64,000 bases of DNA from Glycomyces fuscus (GTDB lineage: Bacteria; Actinomycetota; Actinomycetes; Streptosporangiales; Streptosporangiaceae), in contig NYMS01000011.1 in assembly GCA_002529455.1 (NCBI GenBank), positions 1-64,000 on the forward strand, written 5' to 3'. The notes beneath the pieces were generated by a model. The model worked only from the letters and a program-made list of their open reading frames with translations, did not search any database and was not told the DNA's origin. The stretch's first letter is position 1. Each line of letters opens with the position of its first letter. A program made the position numbers and the translations under genes. This document shows positions 1-9,215 of this stretch, one piece after another.

Positions 1-58
1 CCCCCTGGTCTCCAGTCAACCGCGGGTGGGTGGGGCGGGGCCAGGGCCGGCGGGGTCC

Positions 59-86
59 TGTGGACAACTCTGAGCCCTGTGGACGA
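59..86. other. Two DnaA-box-like sites
   Basis: TGTGGACAA at 59-67 is the exact reverse complement of TTGTCCACA, the form favoured in high-GC actinobacteria. A weaker copy, TGTGGACGA, lies at 78-86. They sit in a gene-free stretch (1-272) in which nothing else is recognisable. Two boxes alone do not make an origin; they may be outliers of an origin left of the window. Confidence 0.4.
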
Positions 87-272
87 CCGGGGCCAGGCCC
101 CGCACACGACCCCGGCGACCCGGCAGGGAAACGGGCGCGGCACGAGCGCAACACGGAAGCGCGAGTCGCGGAGGCTCCTTCTGGGCACACGCCGGACACC
201 GCGGTCACGGCATCGTCGTGCGCCTGGGGGTGAAGGGGGCGGGGACCCGCGTCGGGGGAACCGCTTCTGGTT

Positions 273-368
273 TTAGTCCTCGTCGGCTTCCGGGCTGTCG
301 ATGAGCTGCCGCAGCAGCGCAACGAAGTCTTCTTCGCTCATCGCCGACCAGTCCACGTACTCGTTCAT
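273..368 (-). CDS. Small acidic ORF, 31 aa
   Basis: This ATG-initiated frame encodes 31 residues, beginning MNEYVDWSAMSEEDF and ending in an acidic SPEADED tail. It is predicted to be one amphipathic helix followed by an acidic end. I do not recognise a family. A GGGGA stretch lies upstream of the start but about 12 bases away, so the ribosome-binding site is weak. It points the same way as the small gene at 644-952, with 275 bases between them in which I see nothing further. It may be a real small protein of an accessory module or a chance frame. Confidence 0.35.
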   Translation of the reverse strand: MNEYVDWSAMSEEDFVALLRQLIDSPEADED

Positions 369-643
369 GATCTGCGATTTTCCCCAACCCGGGGCTGATA
401 AGCCTGTGTTGGCCGTATTGGTTCGGGAAGTCTCGGTTAACGAGGCGTTAGCGCAGGTGGTCGGTCCGGTCTTCCCGGTGCTGAGGGGCCTGCCGGATCA
501 TGTCCGGGCCCTCAGCCGAAAGAAACCGAAACCTGTTTCCCGGCTCGATTCCCCGAGCCGGGCGAGGCGGGCCCAGGGGCCGTCCACAGCCACCGGGTCG
601 GCGCCACCCCTCCCCGGGCCTCCCGGAACCGCTCAGGAGCGTC

Positions 644-952
644 TCAGACGCGCTGCTGCAGGGCTCCCCGGCACTCGGGGCACCGGCACCGCTTGTTGTA
701 CCCGGTAACGGTTCCATGGGGCAGGGAGGGATCCCTCTGCTCGGTGAGCGTGAAGTCGAGCTGGTCGCCGAAGGCCGTGAGAATACGGCCGGTCGAGAAG
801 ACCTGGGCCGGGCTGACGTCGAGTTCGGCCGCGGCGTCGTCGATGTGCTTCCCCATCCGGAGTTTCGCGATGAGACGGGAGCGGGTGCTCGGCGGCATCT
901 CCGCCTCCGCGTTCGCGATCAGCTGCTCGGCGTCGTCAATGGGGTAGCTCAT
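644..952 (-). CDS. Small protein with helix-turn-helix-like middle and HGTxxGY/CxCxxC tail
   Basis: 102 aa, unknown function. The N-terminal half is helical; residues about 25-60 (STRSRLIAKLRMGKHIDDAA then AAELDVSPAQVF) read like a helix-turn-helix. The C-terminus carries HGTVTGYNKRCRCPECRGA, with C-x-C-x2-C cysteines that could bind zinc. The HGTxxGYxxxCRCxxCR signature recurs in small proteins of actinophages and integrated elements, so a mobile-element origin is likely. A good ribosome-binding site (GAGGAAACCC just before the ATG at 950-952) supports the start. It could be a small DNA-binding regulator; no DNA target is visible. Confidence 0.6.
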   Translation of the reverse strand: MSYPIDDAEQLIANAEAEMPPSTRSRLIAKLRMGKHIDDAAAELDVSPAQVFSTGRILTAFGDQLDFTLTEQRDPSLPHGTVTGYNKRCRCPECRGALQQRV

Positions 953-1896
953 GGGTTTCCTCTATGTGTACGGTTACGCCCGCCGAAGCAGGCACCTCAA
1001 GCATCGTACGCTGTTTCTCCGCGTTGGCATCAAGGTGAGACATACAGGACAGGGATAAGCGGGCGGCACTTCCGCCTCGCCGTCTCCGTTCCTGAACGCT
1101 TCTCTTCCCTCGTCACCGCCGCGGTGAAGAGCATGACCAGGCGGGGCCGACCGACTCGTCGTGTGCCGGCTCCGAGGCCGCCACGCCCCTCCGTCCGGGC
1201 GCCTTCGGCGCACCGGGGGTTCCCCGGCCTCCTCGGCCTCCTGGGCCGCACGGACCGTCCTCCACCTCCGCCTCCGCCACTCGGGCCGCCCAGGGCCGCC
1301 CCGAAACGCCCCTGGGTCGCCCACGGCAGGTCCGGCCGGGCCCGGGCCCGGCCGGGGTCCTCCCGTCCGCGCAACGTCCCGTTCACAGCCCCGGTCCGTC
1401 CACACGGATCCGCGGACCTGAAGCATCCCAGGTGACTACGACCATCCCATGCGTTCCGACCGTCCGGGGCGCTCCGGGTTTTCGAGGAGCCCGGGGCACC
1501 CGCAGCCGAGGTAATTTCTGGCGCGCTTGTTATTCCTGTTGCTCCCGCTGCCCAGGTGTTCGGAGAAACGCCTTCTGTCCCCCGCTGGCCCTCCTCTTCC
1601 CCGTCCTCCCCACAGTCCTTCTTCCAGCTCTCCCAACTCTCCTTCACCCCATCTCACCCGCCTCTCCTCCTCAGCCCTCCCCGCACCACCCCGTTCGCAC
1701 CAGCCACCTCGAGCCCTCCCTTCAGTACTCCCCCTTCCTCATGACAAAAGACGGGTTTGTCGTTCCCCCGGCCGGGTTGTCGGCCTCCGTAATGCATCGA
1801 ATCGGTAGCTGTTTCCTAGAAACTCATTGCTAGATGCTAGATAGCGTGTTTCGCTGGTCGTACACCTCCGCCGCTCTGTGTCACGGGATCCTCGTT
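953..1896. other. Long intergenic region with polypyrimidine tract
   Basis: About 940 bases between the 102-aa gene and the XRE regulator. Open frames here are low in complexity and lack protein-like composition. From about 1589 to 1740 the + strand is almost entirely C and T, a strongly strand-asymmetric tract that could form triplex DNA. The last 80 bases are comparatively AT-rich and hold the promoter/operator of the XRE gene. Confidence 0.5.
1815..1845. promoter_or_regulatory. CTAG-repeat operator candidate before XRE gene
   Basis: Three CTAG cores lie in 30 bases: CCTAG at 1815-1819, CATTGCTAG at 1825-1833 and GCTAG at 1836-1840, just upstream of the XRE regulator start at 1897. Repeated half-sites close to a regulator's own start suggest autoregulation. 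CATTGCTAG recurs, inverted, in the GntR operator region near 48705. Confidence 0.4.
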
Positions 1897-2742
1897 ATGA
1901 CCAGCCCCACGGTCCGTCGTCGACGGCTGTCCGCCGAACTCCGCCGCCATCGCGTACGCGCGGGCATGACCCTCAGCGACGTCGCGGAAGAACTGGAGTG
2001 GTCCCCGGCCAAGCTCGGACACATCGAGACCGGCATCCGCAAGTGGCCGTCGGTCATGGAGATCTCCGCCCTCCTGCGCCTGTACGGCGTCACCGGCGGG
2101 CAGCGCGAGGCCATCCTGACCCTCGTCCGGGAATCCCGCCTCCGCCCGTGGTGGACCGAGTACGAGGACGTGCTGTCCTCCGCTTACGTGGGCAACGAGG
2201 CGGGCGCCGTCTCCGTGCAGGCCTACGCGGGCATCCTCGTCCCCGACCTCCTCCAGGTGCCCGACTACACCGCGGCGGTGGCGCGGGCCCTGGGCCACGG
2301 CGAGCACACCGTCGAGCGCATGGTGGCCGCCTACCTCAAGCGCCAGGAGGTCCTGGACCACGGCGGCCCCGACGACGGACTGGTGCGCTACCACGCCATC
2401 GTCGAGGAGGACGCCCTCCAGCGGGTGTCCGGAAACCGCGAACTGCTACGCGCGCAGACCACCCGCATCGTGGAGCTGGCCACCGCGTCCGACCGGGTGA
2501 CGGTGCAGCTGCTGCCGACCTCGGCCGGTCCGCACCCCGGTGTCGCGGGGCCCTTCTCCGTCCTGGAGTTCGACGAGGACGAGGCCGCCCTGGCCTACGT
2601 CGAGGCCACCCAGGGCGGCTCCATCGTGGAGGCGGAGGAGTCGGTCGCGGCCTGCAAGCGGGTGTGGTCCGAACTCACCCGGATCGCTGCTTCTCCGCAG
2701 GTCAGCATGGGAATTCTGCGCCGGATGGCGCTGCTGACCTGA
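1897..2742 (+). CDS. XRE-family regulator with DUF5753 domain
   Basis: 281 aa cytoplasmic transcription regulator. Residues about 12-65 form a Cro/C1 helix-turn-helix (LRRHRVRAGMTLSDVAEELE then SPAKLGHIETG). The rest matches the DUF5753 ligand/partner domain of actinobacterial BldB-associated regulators (WWTEYEDVLSSAYVGNEAGA, then the LLPTSAGPHPG and FSVLEF motifs). In streptomycetes such genes are usually followed by a small DUF397 partner; none is visible here, which is a deviation. I chose the ATG at 1897 because the N-terminal 21 residues of the longer frame from 1834 are not protein-like. Likely autoregulated through the CTAG sites upstream. DNA target and ligand are unknown. Confidence 0.85.
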   Translation: MTSPTVRRRRLSAELRRHRVRAGMTLSDVAEELEWSPAKLGHIETGIRKWPSVMEISALLRLYGVTGGQREAILTLVRESRLRPWWTEYEDVLSSAYVGNEAGAVSVQAYAGILVPDLLQVPDYTAAVARALGHGEHTVERMVAAYLKRQEVLDHGGPDDGLVRYHAIVEEDALQRVSGNRELLRAQTTRIVELATASDRVTVQLLPTSAGPHPGVAGPFSVLEFDEDEAALAYVEATQGGSIVEAEESVAACKRVWSELTRIAASPQVSMGILRRMALLT

Positions 2743-2922
2743 GGCCCCGGGGGCGCTCTTCACGTATCGGGTCCAGAAGTTGGTGGAAATCGGTCCACTG
2801 TGGCGGGGACCGCTCCCGGCGGCTTGCTAGTCTGCTTGGTGACAACCTCATAAAGTTCTCTGCGGAGCCCCCGTCCAGGGGAGCCCGCGTTGACGCACCG
2901 GATTAACGAAAGGGTCCAGACA

Positions 2923-3045
2923 GTGAAGAAGATCATCGTTCTGGCGCTGGTGGCCCTCGGGGCTTTCGCCGTCTACCGCAAGATCCAGGCGGACCGCGCC
3001 GAGCTCGACCTGTGGACCGAGGCCACGGCGGCCAGCGAGGGCTGA
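2923..3045 (+). CDS. DLW-39 family small protein
   Basis: 40 aa, GTG start preceded by AAAGGG. It has one hydrophobic N-terminal segment (IIVLALVALGAFAVYRK) followed by a short polar tail containing the diagnostic ELDLW motif. It matches the actinobacterial DLW-39 family, named for that motif and its roughly 39-residue length; the function is unknown. Probably a membrane-anchored peptide facing the cytoplasm. The family is typically encoded between gyrA and tRNA-Ile/tRNA-Ala, and here tRNA-Ala follows 265 bases downstream; that interval shows no other gene. Confidence 0.85.
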   Translation: MKKIIVLALVALGAFAVYRKIQADRAELDLWTEATAASEG

Positions 3046-3309
3046 CCGCCTGATCTCCTGGCCGCCTGACGCGGCCGCGGGACTTCCACAGGGCGAACCG
3101 GGGACTGGCGCGGCGCGCGCCGTCCCGGCCCGCTCGTGAGTGACACGAAGACGTGGGTGGGCCGATAATCCCGAGGTGCGACCCACGGCTTTGTGCTGCT
3201 CCCGGTTCCGGACCGTGGCTCCGTGTGTGAGAACCCGGCCGGGTGAGCGGGACCGCCCTCCGATGAAGGTATGCTCTCCAGAGTGACCAGGGCTTGTGCC
3301 CGGGTTCGT

Positions 3310-3382
3310 GGGGCCATAGCTCAGCTGGCAGAGCGCCGGTTTTGCATACCGGAGGTCAGGGGTTCGACTCCCCTTGGCTCCA
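3310..3382 (+). tRNA. tRNA-Ala (anticodon TGC)
   Basis: A 73-base cloverleaf. The acceptor arms GGGGCCA and TGGCTCC pair; the D arm begins AGCTCAG; the anticodon stem CCGGT/ACCGG encloses loop TTTGCAT with anticodon TGC; the T arm is AGGGG-TTCGACT-CCCCT. CCA is not encoded. No tRNA-Ile is found to its left within the window. Confidence 0.97.
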
Positions 3383-5063
3383 CTCGTCCCAGGGCGACCC
3401 TGCCCGCGAGTCCCGCTCGCCGGCCGGGTCGCCCTCGCTGTCTCTCCAGCGGGAGAGCGCGCCTCCTCGTGGGGCGGCCCCGTGCGCGACGCGCCCCGAG
3501 GCGGCTCGCACACGCGCCCGCGGGTGCCCTCGTGATTCGCCGGACGCCTTCGCGCGTCCTCGGGAGACCTCGCTCGCCTGCTTGTCTTCGGGCGACTCCG
3601 GCTGACGGCCGCCCGCCGTCCCGCCGGAGTCGCCCTCGTCGTTTCACCGGCGGGATGCCGGTAGGGAGCGCGCCGCCGGGTGCCGGGTGACCCGTGCGTG
3701 GTCCCGGCGCCGGCGGCGACGGTCCCGAAGCCACTCGTGCGCTCAGCCCGGCGGCCGGCGGAGGAACCGCTCCTCGCCCCCGGAGGCGGTCGATGCGGGG
3801 AGGGAGAGCAGCGGCTCCGAACGAAGCGGCTCCCCCGGGCCGGGCGCGGGTCCGCACACGAGGCGGCAGAGCGCCGGAGGCCCTGCGCGGCCCGGACCTC
3901 AGGGTTCCTCCGGCGTCGGTCTCCGGGGGGATCCGGGGACGGGACCAGGGGGCTTCCTGTTCCTGGTCGCTCCCGCGCTCCAGGACAACAGCTACGCTCC
4001 GGTGGACGTCTTCTGGCTGTTTCCCGCGCTCGCGGTCCTGGTGGTCATCCTCGGAGTCGTGGGAGCGGGACTCACCGTCGCGCGGACGGCGGCACGGATC
4101 CGCACCGGGATGGCAGCGCGCCGGTAGGTGCGCGGCTACGCCGTGCCTTGTCCCTTCAGGGCGGTACGGCGGGAGGCCGCCGCCCCTTCCGGGCCTGCGT
4201 GGTGGGCGAACGCCGGGACCTCGCCGCCCTCCGCCGCGAGGGATCCGCCGGGCCCCTCCTCCCGGCGCGTCCCGTCACTCCGGTCCGGCCCACGGACCCG
4301 GCGTGGTCCTTCCGGGTGACACCGGGGCCGCACCGCCTCACCGCGTCCGCCCTGACGCAAGCGGCCCCGGCCTCCTGTGGCTCGGGCTTCCGCCCCGCCC
4401 GTGTGAGCCGTACAGCCCACGGAGGATACGTCGCGAAAAAGAGGAATGGGCGTTTCGTGGCGGTCCGGAAAAGCTCTTCCTCCGTCGAAGACGGAGAAAC
4501 TGACTTTGTTACTAATCGGTAGTTCCGGTTCGTCCCCGGGGGTGGGAAATGGGGGGCGGGTGGGGTCGCACGGCACGTACGTCCGAGGGGTCCGTATAGC
4601 CCGTTCGGGTGACATGGATGACGCAGAGTCCGCTTCACCCGGTCGTGTCCGGGCACTCGGTTCCACCGTGTCGCCGCCATGAATCCGCAGGTCACCGGGC
4701 ATTCGGGGGAAGGGTGGGGCGATGGGCGCGCCTCTTGGCGCATCAGGCCCGCTTCTACCATATGCAGTTACTCTGCGTGTGTGTATGATGACACTTCCTC
4801 TAAGTGCAATGGTCCTACTGGGCCATATGAGAAATAGGCCTCTTGGGGTCTGTTGGTGAACTAGGACGAACCGTAGTTTCGACACCAGCGACAACGAGGA
4901 AGACAGCGCGCCGAAACGATCGACCCCCGAACACGAGCCAGGCGGCCCCCGCCCGGCCTCGTGACACCGTCCTCGGATCGGTCCGCGTCTCCTCACCCGC
5001 CGACGGTCGCGCCGGTCGGCGGATTCCGATCACCACACATGCTGATCTTGGGAGTGGGGCAAC
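3383..5063. other. Long gene-poor stretch and wblA leader
   Basis: About 1.7 kb with no confident gene. The end of a frame closing at 4127 (from about 3950) encodes one plausible membrane helix (VFWLFPALAVLVVILGVVGA) but has no convincing start, so I do not call it. A perfect 7-bp stem with a GAA loop lies at 4480-4496. From about 4740 to 4900 the DNA is notably AT-richer and contains an extended -10-like TGTGTATGAT (TATGAT at 4784-4789) about 275 bases before wblA. Long untranslated leaders are a known feature of wblA genes in streptomycetes. Confidence 0.45.
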
Positions 5064-5465
5064 ATGTGGAATGAGAAGATGGCGGCCCGCGCCAAATGCC
5101 GTGAGATCGACCCGGACGCGCTGTTCGTGCAGGGCGCTGCGCAGAACCGCGCCAAACTGATCTGCCGGGGCTGTCCGGTCCGGACCCAGTGCCTGGCAGA
5201 GGCACTGGACAGCCGTATCGAGTTCGGTGTCTGGGGAGGCATGACCGAACGTGAGCGCCGCGCCCTGCTGCGTCGGCGCAAGGACGTCACCAGCTGGTAC
5301 GAGCTGCTCACCAGCGCCGAGCGCCAGTACGAGCGGGAACGGGCGGAACAGGACCCCTCGGCCGTCCCGGTTCCGTCACCGGCACTGGCCCCGGCCCCGT
5401 CGGGGGGCTCGACTCCGGACCCGACCGGAGATCCGGTCCCCGTCACCGTCGGCGCCCGGAACTGA
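5064..5465 (+). CDS. wblA: WhiB-family regulator, WblA/WhiB4 type
   Basis: 133 aa iron-sulphur DNA-binding regulator. Four cluster-ligand cysteines are visible: one near residue 12 (KCREIDPD), then CRGCPVRTQC with the C-x2-C-x5-C spacing. The GVWGG turn and the basic helix ERERRALLRRR follow. The FVQGAAQNRAK and EFGVWGGMTERERRALLRR blocks are characteristic of WblA of streptomycetes and WhiB4 of mycobacteria, which senses oxidants and represses differentiation or antibiotic genes. The ATG at 5064 follows GGGAGTGGGG. The C-terminal 40 residues are a proline-rich extension, probably disordered. Family assignment is firm; the subtype rests on motif recall. Confidence 0.88.
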   Translation: MWNEKMAARAKCREIDPDALFVQGAAQNRAKLICRGCPVRTQCLAEALDSRIEFGVWGGMTERERRALLRRRKDVTSWYELLTSAERQYERERAEQDPSAVPVPSPALAPAPSGGSTPDPTGDPVPVTVGARN

Positions 5466-5750
5466 CGGGCTTGCGGGGAGGGGAGCCCCGGTGGCCTGAC
5501 GGCCGGTGACGCCGGATCCCGGCGGTCCAGAGCCCGGCGCCACGTCGGCCCGGCGTCCCGGCAGCTCAGTGCCCCGGCGGCCGGGGGGCCACAGACGAAA
5601 GTCGGTACGGTCCCCGTCGAAAGAGGGAGTCCCGGATCAGGGGAGGATCAGGGACGGCCCCGATAGCCGAAGCCGGTCCCATGGCGCATCATGAGGGGAG
5701 TACGGCCGATCAGTGCCGTACTCCCGTCGCCGTTGGGAGTGGGAGTGGCT

Positions 5751-6386
5751 GTGCAGGACCCTCAGTATCCGGCGAGGCGACCCTGGGAGCCGCAGGCCAG
5801 GCCGCAGATCCGCCTCACCGACACCGAACGCGACGCCGCGATCAAGGTCCTCCAGGAGGCCTTCAGCCGCGGCCAGCTCGACGAGGAGGAACTCGACGAG
5901 CGCACCGACAGGGCCATACGGGCCAAGTTCGGGTCCGACCTGGCCCCCCTCACCGAGGACCTGGGCGTCACCCCCGCGGGGACGCCCCGGGCAACGGCCA
6001 CCGGTCCGTTCGCCGGCCGGGGCGGCAGCCACAAGGCGGACCTGCGCGAGCCCCTGCCGAGCACCCCGGTCGAACGGGCCGCGGCCGCGGTCGGGCACGC
6101 GGGGAACTACTTCTTCCCCGTCATCGCCCCCCTGGTACTCCTCCTCGTGAGCGACAGGATCTCGCCCTACGTGCGGCGCCAGGCCATGGAGTCGCTCAAC
6201 TTCCAGATCTTCTGCATCATCGCCGGGCTCGGGAGCCTGCTCCTCTTCTGGCTCGTCGCGCCCCTGCTGGTGACGCTCGCGGTCGCCCTGGGCTGGGCGG
6301 TCCTCCCGGCCATCGCCAGCATCGCCAGCCTCATGGGGAGGAACTGGCGCTACCCCATGCCCTTCCGCGTCCTCAAGGACTCCTGA
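5751..6386 (+). CDS. DUF1707 and DUF4870-like membrane protein
   Basis: 211 aa from the GTG at 5751, chosen because GGGAGTGGGAG precedes it; a longer frame from 5691 lacks a ribosome-binding site. Residues about 14-70 are a DUF1707 domain (IRLTDTERDAAIKVLQEAF then LDEEELDERTDRA), a soluble actinobacterial domain thought to be regulatory. The C-terminal half has two or three membrane segments and the YVRRQAMESLNFQI motif typical of DUF4870/Tic20-like proteins. Function unknown; probably an envelope protein with a cytoplasmic head. The 285 bases before it contain only a short CCCCGG-CGG-CCGGGG hairpin (5572-5586), possibly the end of the wblA transcript. Confidence 0.75.
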   Translation: MQDPQYPARRPWEPQARPQIRLTDTERDAAIKVLQEAFSRGQLDEEELDERTDRAIRAKFGSDLAPLTEDLGVTPAGTPRATATGPFAGRGGSHKADLREPLPSTPVERAAAAVGHAGNYFFPVIAPLVLLLVSDRISPYVRRQAMESLNFQIFCIIAGLGSLLLFWLVAPLLVTLAVALGWAVLPAIASIASLMGRNWRYPMPFRVLKDS

Positions 6387-6659
6387 GCCCCGCTCCGGAG
6401 GGACCCGGGCGGAGGGCCTGGAGGGGAGCCGGCTCCGGGCACCACGCAGCCGCGGGCGGCGGAGCCGCGCGGCCGCCGCGAAGCGGGAGCGCCGCGGACG
6501 CGCCGCGCCCCGGACCCCACCGCTCCGGACGCGCCGCACCCCGCACACGACGAAGCCGGGACGGAAGGGTCCGCCCCGGCGGAGGGAGGGAGCCGGTCCG
6601 GGGACGGGGGCCTCCCCCGTACGGCACGGCCGTCCGTCTCTCGTCTCGTTGCCCGAGCC

Positions 6660-7265
6660 CTAGTGGCCGGGCTTGCCGTTCTCCTTGGCCCGGTTCTCGC
6701 CCGCGGCGGTGCGGACGGTCTCCTTGCCCTTGTTCTTGGCGGTCTTGGCCGTCTCCTTGGCGGCCTCCGTGGCCTTGTCGGCCGTCGCGGAGGCCCGGTC
6801 CTCCAGGTTCTCCCGCGTCTCGCGGACCTGGTCGCGCGCCTGGTCCAGGTGCTCCTGCCACTCGGCGTCCTGGGACGCCTGGCGCATACGGACCAGCGAG
6901 TACACGACGATGCCGCCGACCAGGGCGGCGCCGCCGACCAGAGCCCCCCGAGGGACCCGGCGGTTGCTCCGGCGCAGCAGCTTCATCCCGCGGCGACCCG
7001 GCTTCGGGTCCACGCGGTGGGCGGCCGCGGTGAGCACCTCGACAACCCGCGGCGCCACGGTGTCCTCCACGCGCAGCGCGGCGTTCTCCAACCGGGGTGC
7101 GGTCCAGCCGCGTGCCTGGAGGAGCTTCAGAGCAGCCTGGTCGCGTGCCTGGTCGGCATACGGGCCAAGCCGGTCGGCCTGTTCCCGGGCCATGCCCTGC
7201 AGGCGAGCGAGGCTCACCTCAGTCCCTTTCTTGCGTGCCTTGAGTCGCTTGGAAGTGATAGGCAC
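6660..7265 (-). CDS. DUF5324 family membrane protein
   Basis: 201 aa. A helical N-terminal region (about residues 1-95) is followed by one membrane helix (GALVGGAALVGGIVVYSLVRM, about 107-127). A long Lys/Ala/Glu-rich C-terminal helix contains LEA-like repeats (ATADKATEAAKETAKTAKNK). It matches DUF5324, found in actinobacteria next to the cyclophilin/crgA region, as here. Function unknown; a single-pass envelope protein with a coiled-coil-like tail is inferred. It is transcribed divergently from the cyclophilin gene across a 327-base spacer (7266-7592) in which I see no clear site. The region behind it (6387-6659) holds only GC-rich inverted repeats. Confidence 0.75.
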   Translation of the reverse strand: MPITSKRLKARKKGTEVSLARLQGMAREQADRLGPYADQARDQAALKLLQARGWTAPRLENAALRVEDTVAPRVVEVLTAAAHRVDPKPGRRGMKLLRRSNRRVPRGALVGGAALVGGIVVYSLVRMRQASQDAEWQEHLDQARDQVRETRENLEDRASATADKATEAAKETAKTAKNKGKETVRTAAGENRAKENGKPGH

Positions 7266-7592
7266 GTCGTCAGCTCCTTCGGTCGTTCACCGGTTCTGCG
7301 GTCTCCACCCGGTGAGGCCGACGCTCGACGCCACACGGATGGTTTCCCCGTCGTCCTTACCCGTTACCCGGGTGTTATCTCAACATACGTCCTCTCCGGG
7401 TGTGATCTTCGTTTCGACACCGGCCGAGGGTTTTTCTCCTGCGTCCGCCCGCCGCGGACGAGGACCCTCCCGGAGCGGACGGGGGACCGGCGAGCTGCCC
7501 GGACACCGGGCGGCCCCGCGGGATCCAGGACGAGCCCGGGGAACGGACGGGTAACGTGAGCACGTAAGCGAAGTCGACCGAAAGGCACGTAG

Positions 7593-8117
7593 GTGTCGGA
7601 CTCCACGGTTCAGCCCACCGCGCGGCTGAACACCTCCAAGGGAACCATCGTCATCAGGCTGTTCGAGAAGGAGGCGCCGGAGACGGTCGCCAACTTCATC
7701 GGTCTGGCCGAGGGCACGAAGCAGTGGATGGACCCCACCACGGGCAAGCCGTCCAACAGCAGCCTCTACGAGGGCACGATCTTCCACCGCGTCATCGACG
7801 GCTTCATGATCCAGGGCGGTGACCCGCTCGGCACCGGGCGCGGCGGCCCCGGGTACACCTTCAAGGACGAGATCCACCCGAACCTGCGCTTCGACCGCCC
7901 GTTCCTGCTGGCCATGGCCAACGCGGGCCCGGGCACCAACGGTTCGCAGTTCTTCGTCACCGTGGACAAGCCGTACTGGCTCGACGGCCGCCACACCATC
8001 TTCGGTGAGGTCGTCGAGGGGGACGACGTGGTCACCGCGATCTCCCAGGTCCCCACCGACTCCCAGGACCGTCCTCGCGAGGACGTGGTGATCAACAGCG
8101 TCGAGATCACCCGATAG
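7593..8117 (+). CDS. ppiA: Peptidyl-prolyl cis-trans isomerase, cyclophilin type
   Basis: 174 aa cytoplasmic folding catalyst that isomerises X-Pro bonds. The catalytic core is clear: FHRVIDGFMIQGGDP contains the active-site arginine, NGSQFFVT the conserved Gln-Phe, and LDGRHTIFGEV the substrate pocket. The length is normal for single-domain actinobacterial PpiA. There is no signal peptide. The start is GTG, with AAAGG a few bases upstream. It lies 37 bases before the rhomboid gene in the same orientation and probably forms a two-gene transcript with it, an arrangement common near crgA in actinobacteria. Confidence 0.95.
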   Translation: MSDSTVQPTARLNTSKGTIVIRLFEKEAPETVANFIGLAEGTKQWMDPTTGKPSNSSLYEGTIFHRVIDGFMIQGGDPLGTGRGGPGYTFKDEIHPNLRFDRPFLLAMANAGPGTNGSQFFVTVDKPYWLDGRHTIFGEVVEGDDVVTAISQVPTDSQDRPREDVVINSVEITR

Positions 8118-8154
8118 CGGTGACGGCGCCCCGGCTCCGAGGAGGAACCCGCCC

Positions 8155-9075
8155 ATGACCGCATCCCCACCGCCGTCCGGAGCGGCTCCGGAGCCGGAGC
8201 GCCCGGCCCCGCGCACCTGCTACCGCCACCCCGACAGGGAGACCGGGGTCAGCTGCAGCAGGTGCGAGCGGCCGATCTGCCCGGACTGCATGGTCGAGGC
8301 GTCCGTGGGCTTCCAGTGCCCCGGCTGCGTCTCGGAGGGGAACCGCGGGGTGCGCCGGGCCAGGACCGCCTTCGGGGGCAGGGCCGTCGCCAAGCCGTAC
8401 GTCACCTGGACGATCCTCGGCATGATGGCGGCCGGATTCCTCGCCCAGCTGGGCACGGCCACCCCGATCGGGCAGGCGGGAGCCTCACCGCTGGTCGGGG
8501 AGTTCGCCATGCTCGGCCTCGGCCGGTTCGAGGGCGGCCCCCTCTTCGGGGTGCTCGCGGGCGAGTGGTACCGGCTCGTCACGGCCGCGTTCCTGCACGG
8601 CAGCATCTTCCACCTGCTGTTCAACGGGTACGCCATGTACCTCCTGGGAACGCAGCTGGAGCGCTGGCTGGGGCACGCGCGCTTCCTGGCCCTGTGGGTG
8701 CTCGGCGCGCTCGCGGGATCGGTGCTCAGCCTCCTGGCGGAGCCCAACCAGTTCTCGGTCGGCGCCTCCGGAGCGATCTTCGCCCTCTTCGGGGCGGTGC
8801 TCGTCATCGGCAGGAGGCTGCGCCTGGACCTGCGCATGATCGGTGTCCTGCTGGTGGTCAACCTCGTGCTGACCTTCGTGGTCCCGAACATCTCGTGGAC
8901 CGCGCACATCGGCGGGCTGGTCGCCGGGCTCGTGCTCGGCGCCGTGTTCGCCTACCTGCCCGGCAAGTCCGCCGGGGACCGGGCCCGTACGGTCACGCAC
9001 GTCCTGCTGGCGGCGGCCTTCGCCGCCCTGCTCGTGGCCCTGGTGGCCGCGGCGCCGCTGATCGTCCTCGGCTGA
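8155..9075 (+). CDS. Rhomboid intramembrane serine protease with N-terminal zinc-finger
   Basis: 306 aa. Residues about 20-65 form a B-box-like zinc finger (CYRHPDRETGVSCSRCERPI, then CPDC and CPGC). Six or so membrane helices follow. The catalytic serine sits in SVGASGAIFALFG and the partner histidine in the later helix HIGGLVAGLVLG; the structural HGSIFHLLFNGYAMYLLG motif is intact, so the protease should be active within the membrane. ATG start after GAGGAA. The zinc-finger plus rhomboid arrangement is typical of actinobacteria. Substrates unknown. A strong terminator hairpin follows. Confidence 0.92.
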   Translation: MTASPPPSGAAPEPERPAPRTCYRHPDRETGVSCSRCERPICPDCMVEASVGFQCPGCVSEGNRGVRRARTAFGGRAVAKPYVTWTILGMMAAGFLAQLGTATPIGQAGASPLVGEFAMLGLGRFEGGPLFGVLAGEWYRLVTAAFLHGSIFHLLFNGYAMYLLGTQLERWLGHARFLALWVLGALAGSVLSLLAEPNQFSVGASGAIFALFGAVLVIGRRLRLDLRMIGVLLVVNLVLTFVVPNISWTAHIGGLVAGLVLGAVFAYLPGKSAGDRARTVTHVLLAAAFAALLVALVAAAPLIVLG

Positions 9076-9085
9076 CGAGGAGGGG

Positions 9086-9119
9086 GAGGGCCCCGGAGGA
9101 GGCTTCCTCCGGGGCCCTC
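9086..9119. terminator. Terminator hairpin after rhomboid gene
   Basis: A perfect 15-bp stem (9086-9100 with 9105-9119) with a GGCT loop, 10 bases after the rhomboid stop. No U-tract follows, as is common in GC-rich actinobacteria. It may also serve crgA transcripts from the other strand. Confidence 0.75.
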
Positions 9120-9215
9120 CCCGTGTACGGAACCCCGCTTCGCCGGCTTCCCGTCGCGCCGTGGGCCCCGGGCCCGCGCCGCGACGGGGCATGCCGAAGA
9201 GAGCTACCCACAGCC

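Noticed and set aside
1432-1833. 133-residue frame in the pyrimidine tract
   Set aside because: Low-complexity Pro/Ser/Leu composition explained by the C/T bias; no ribosome-binding site.
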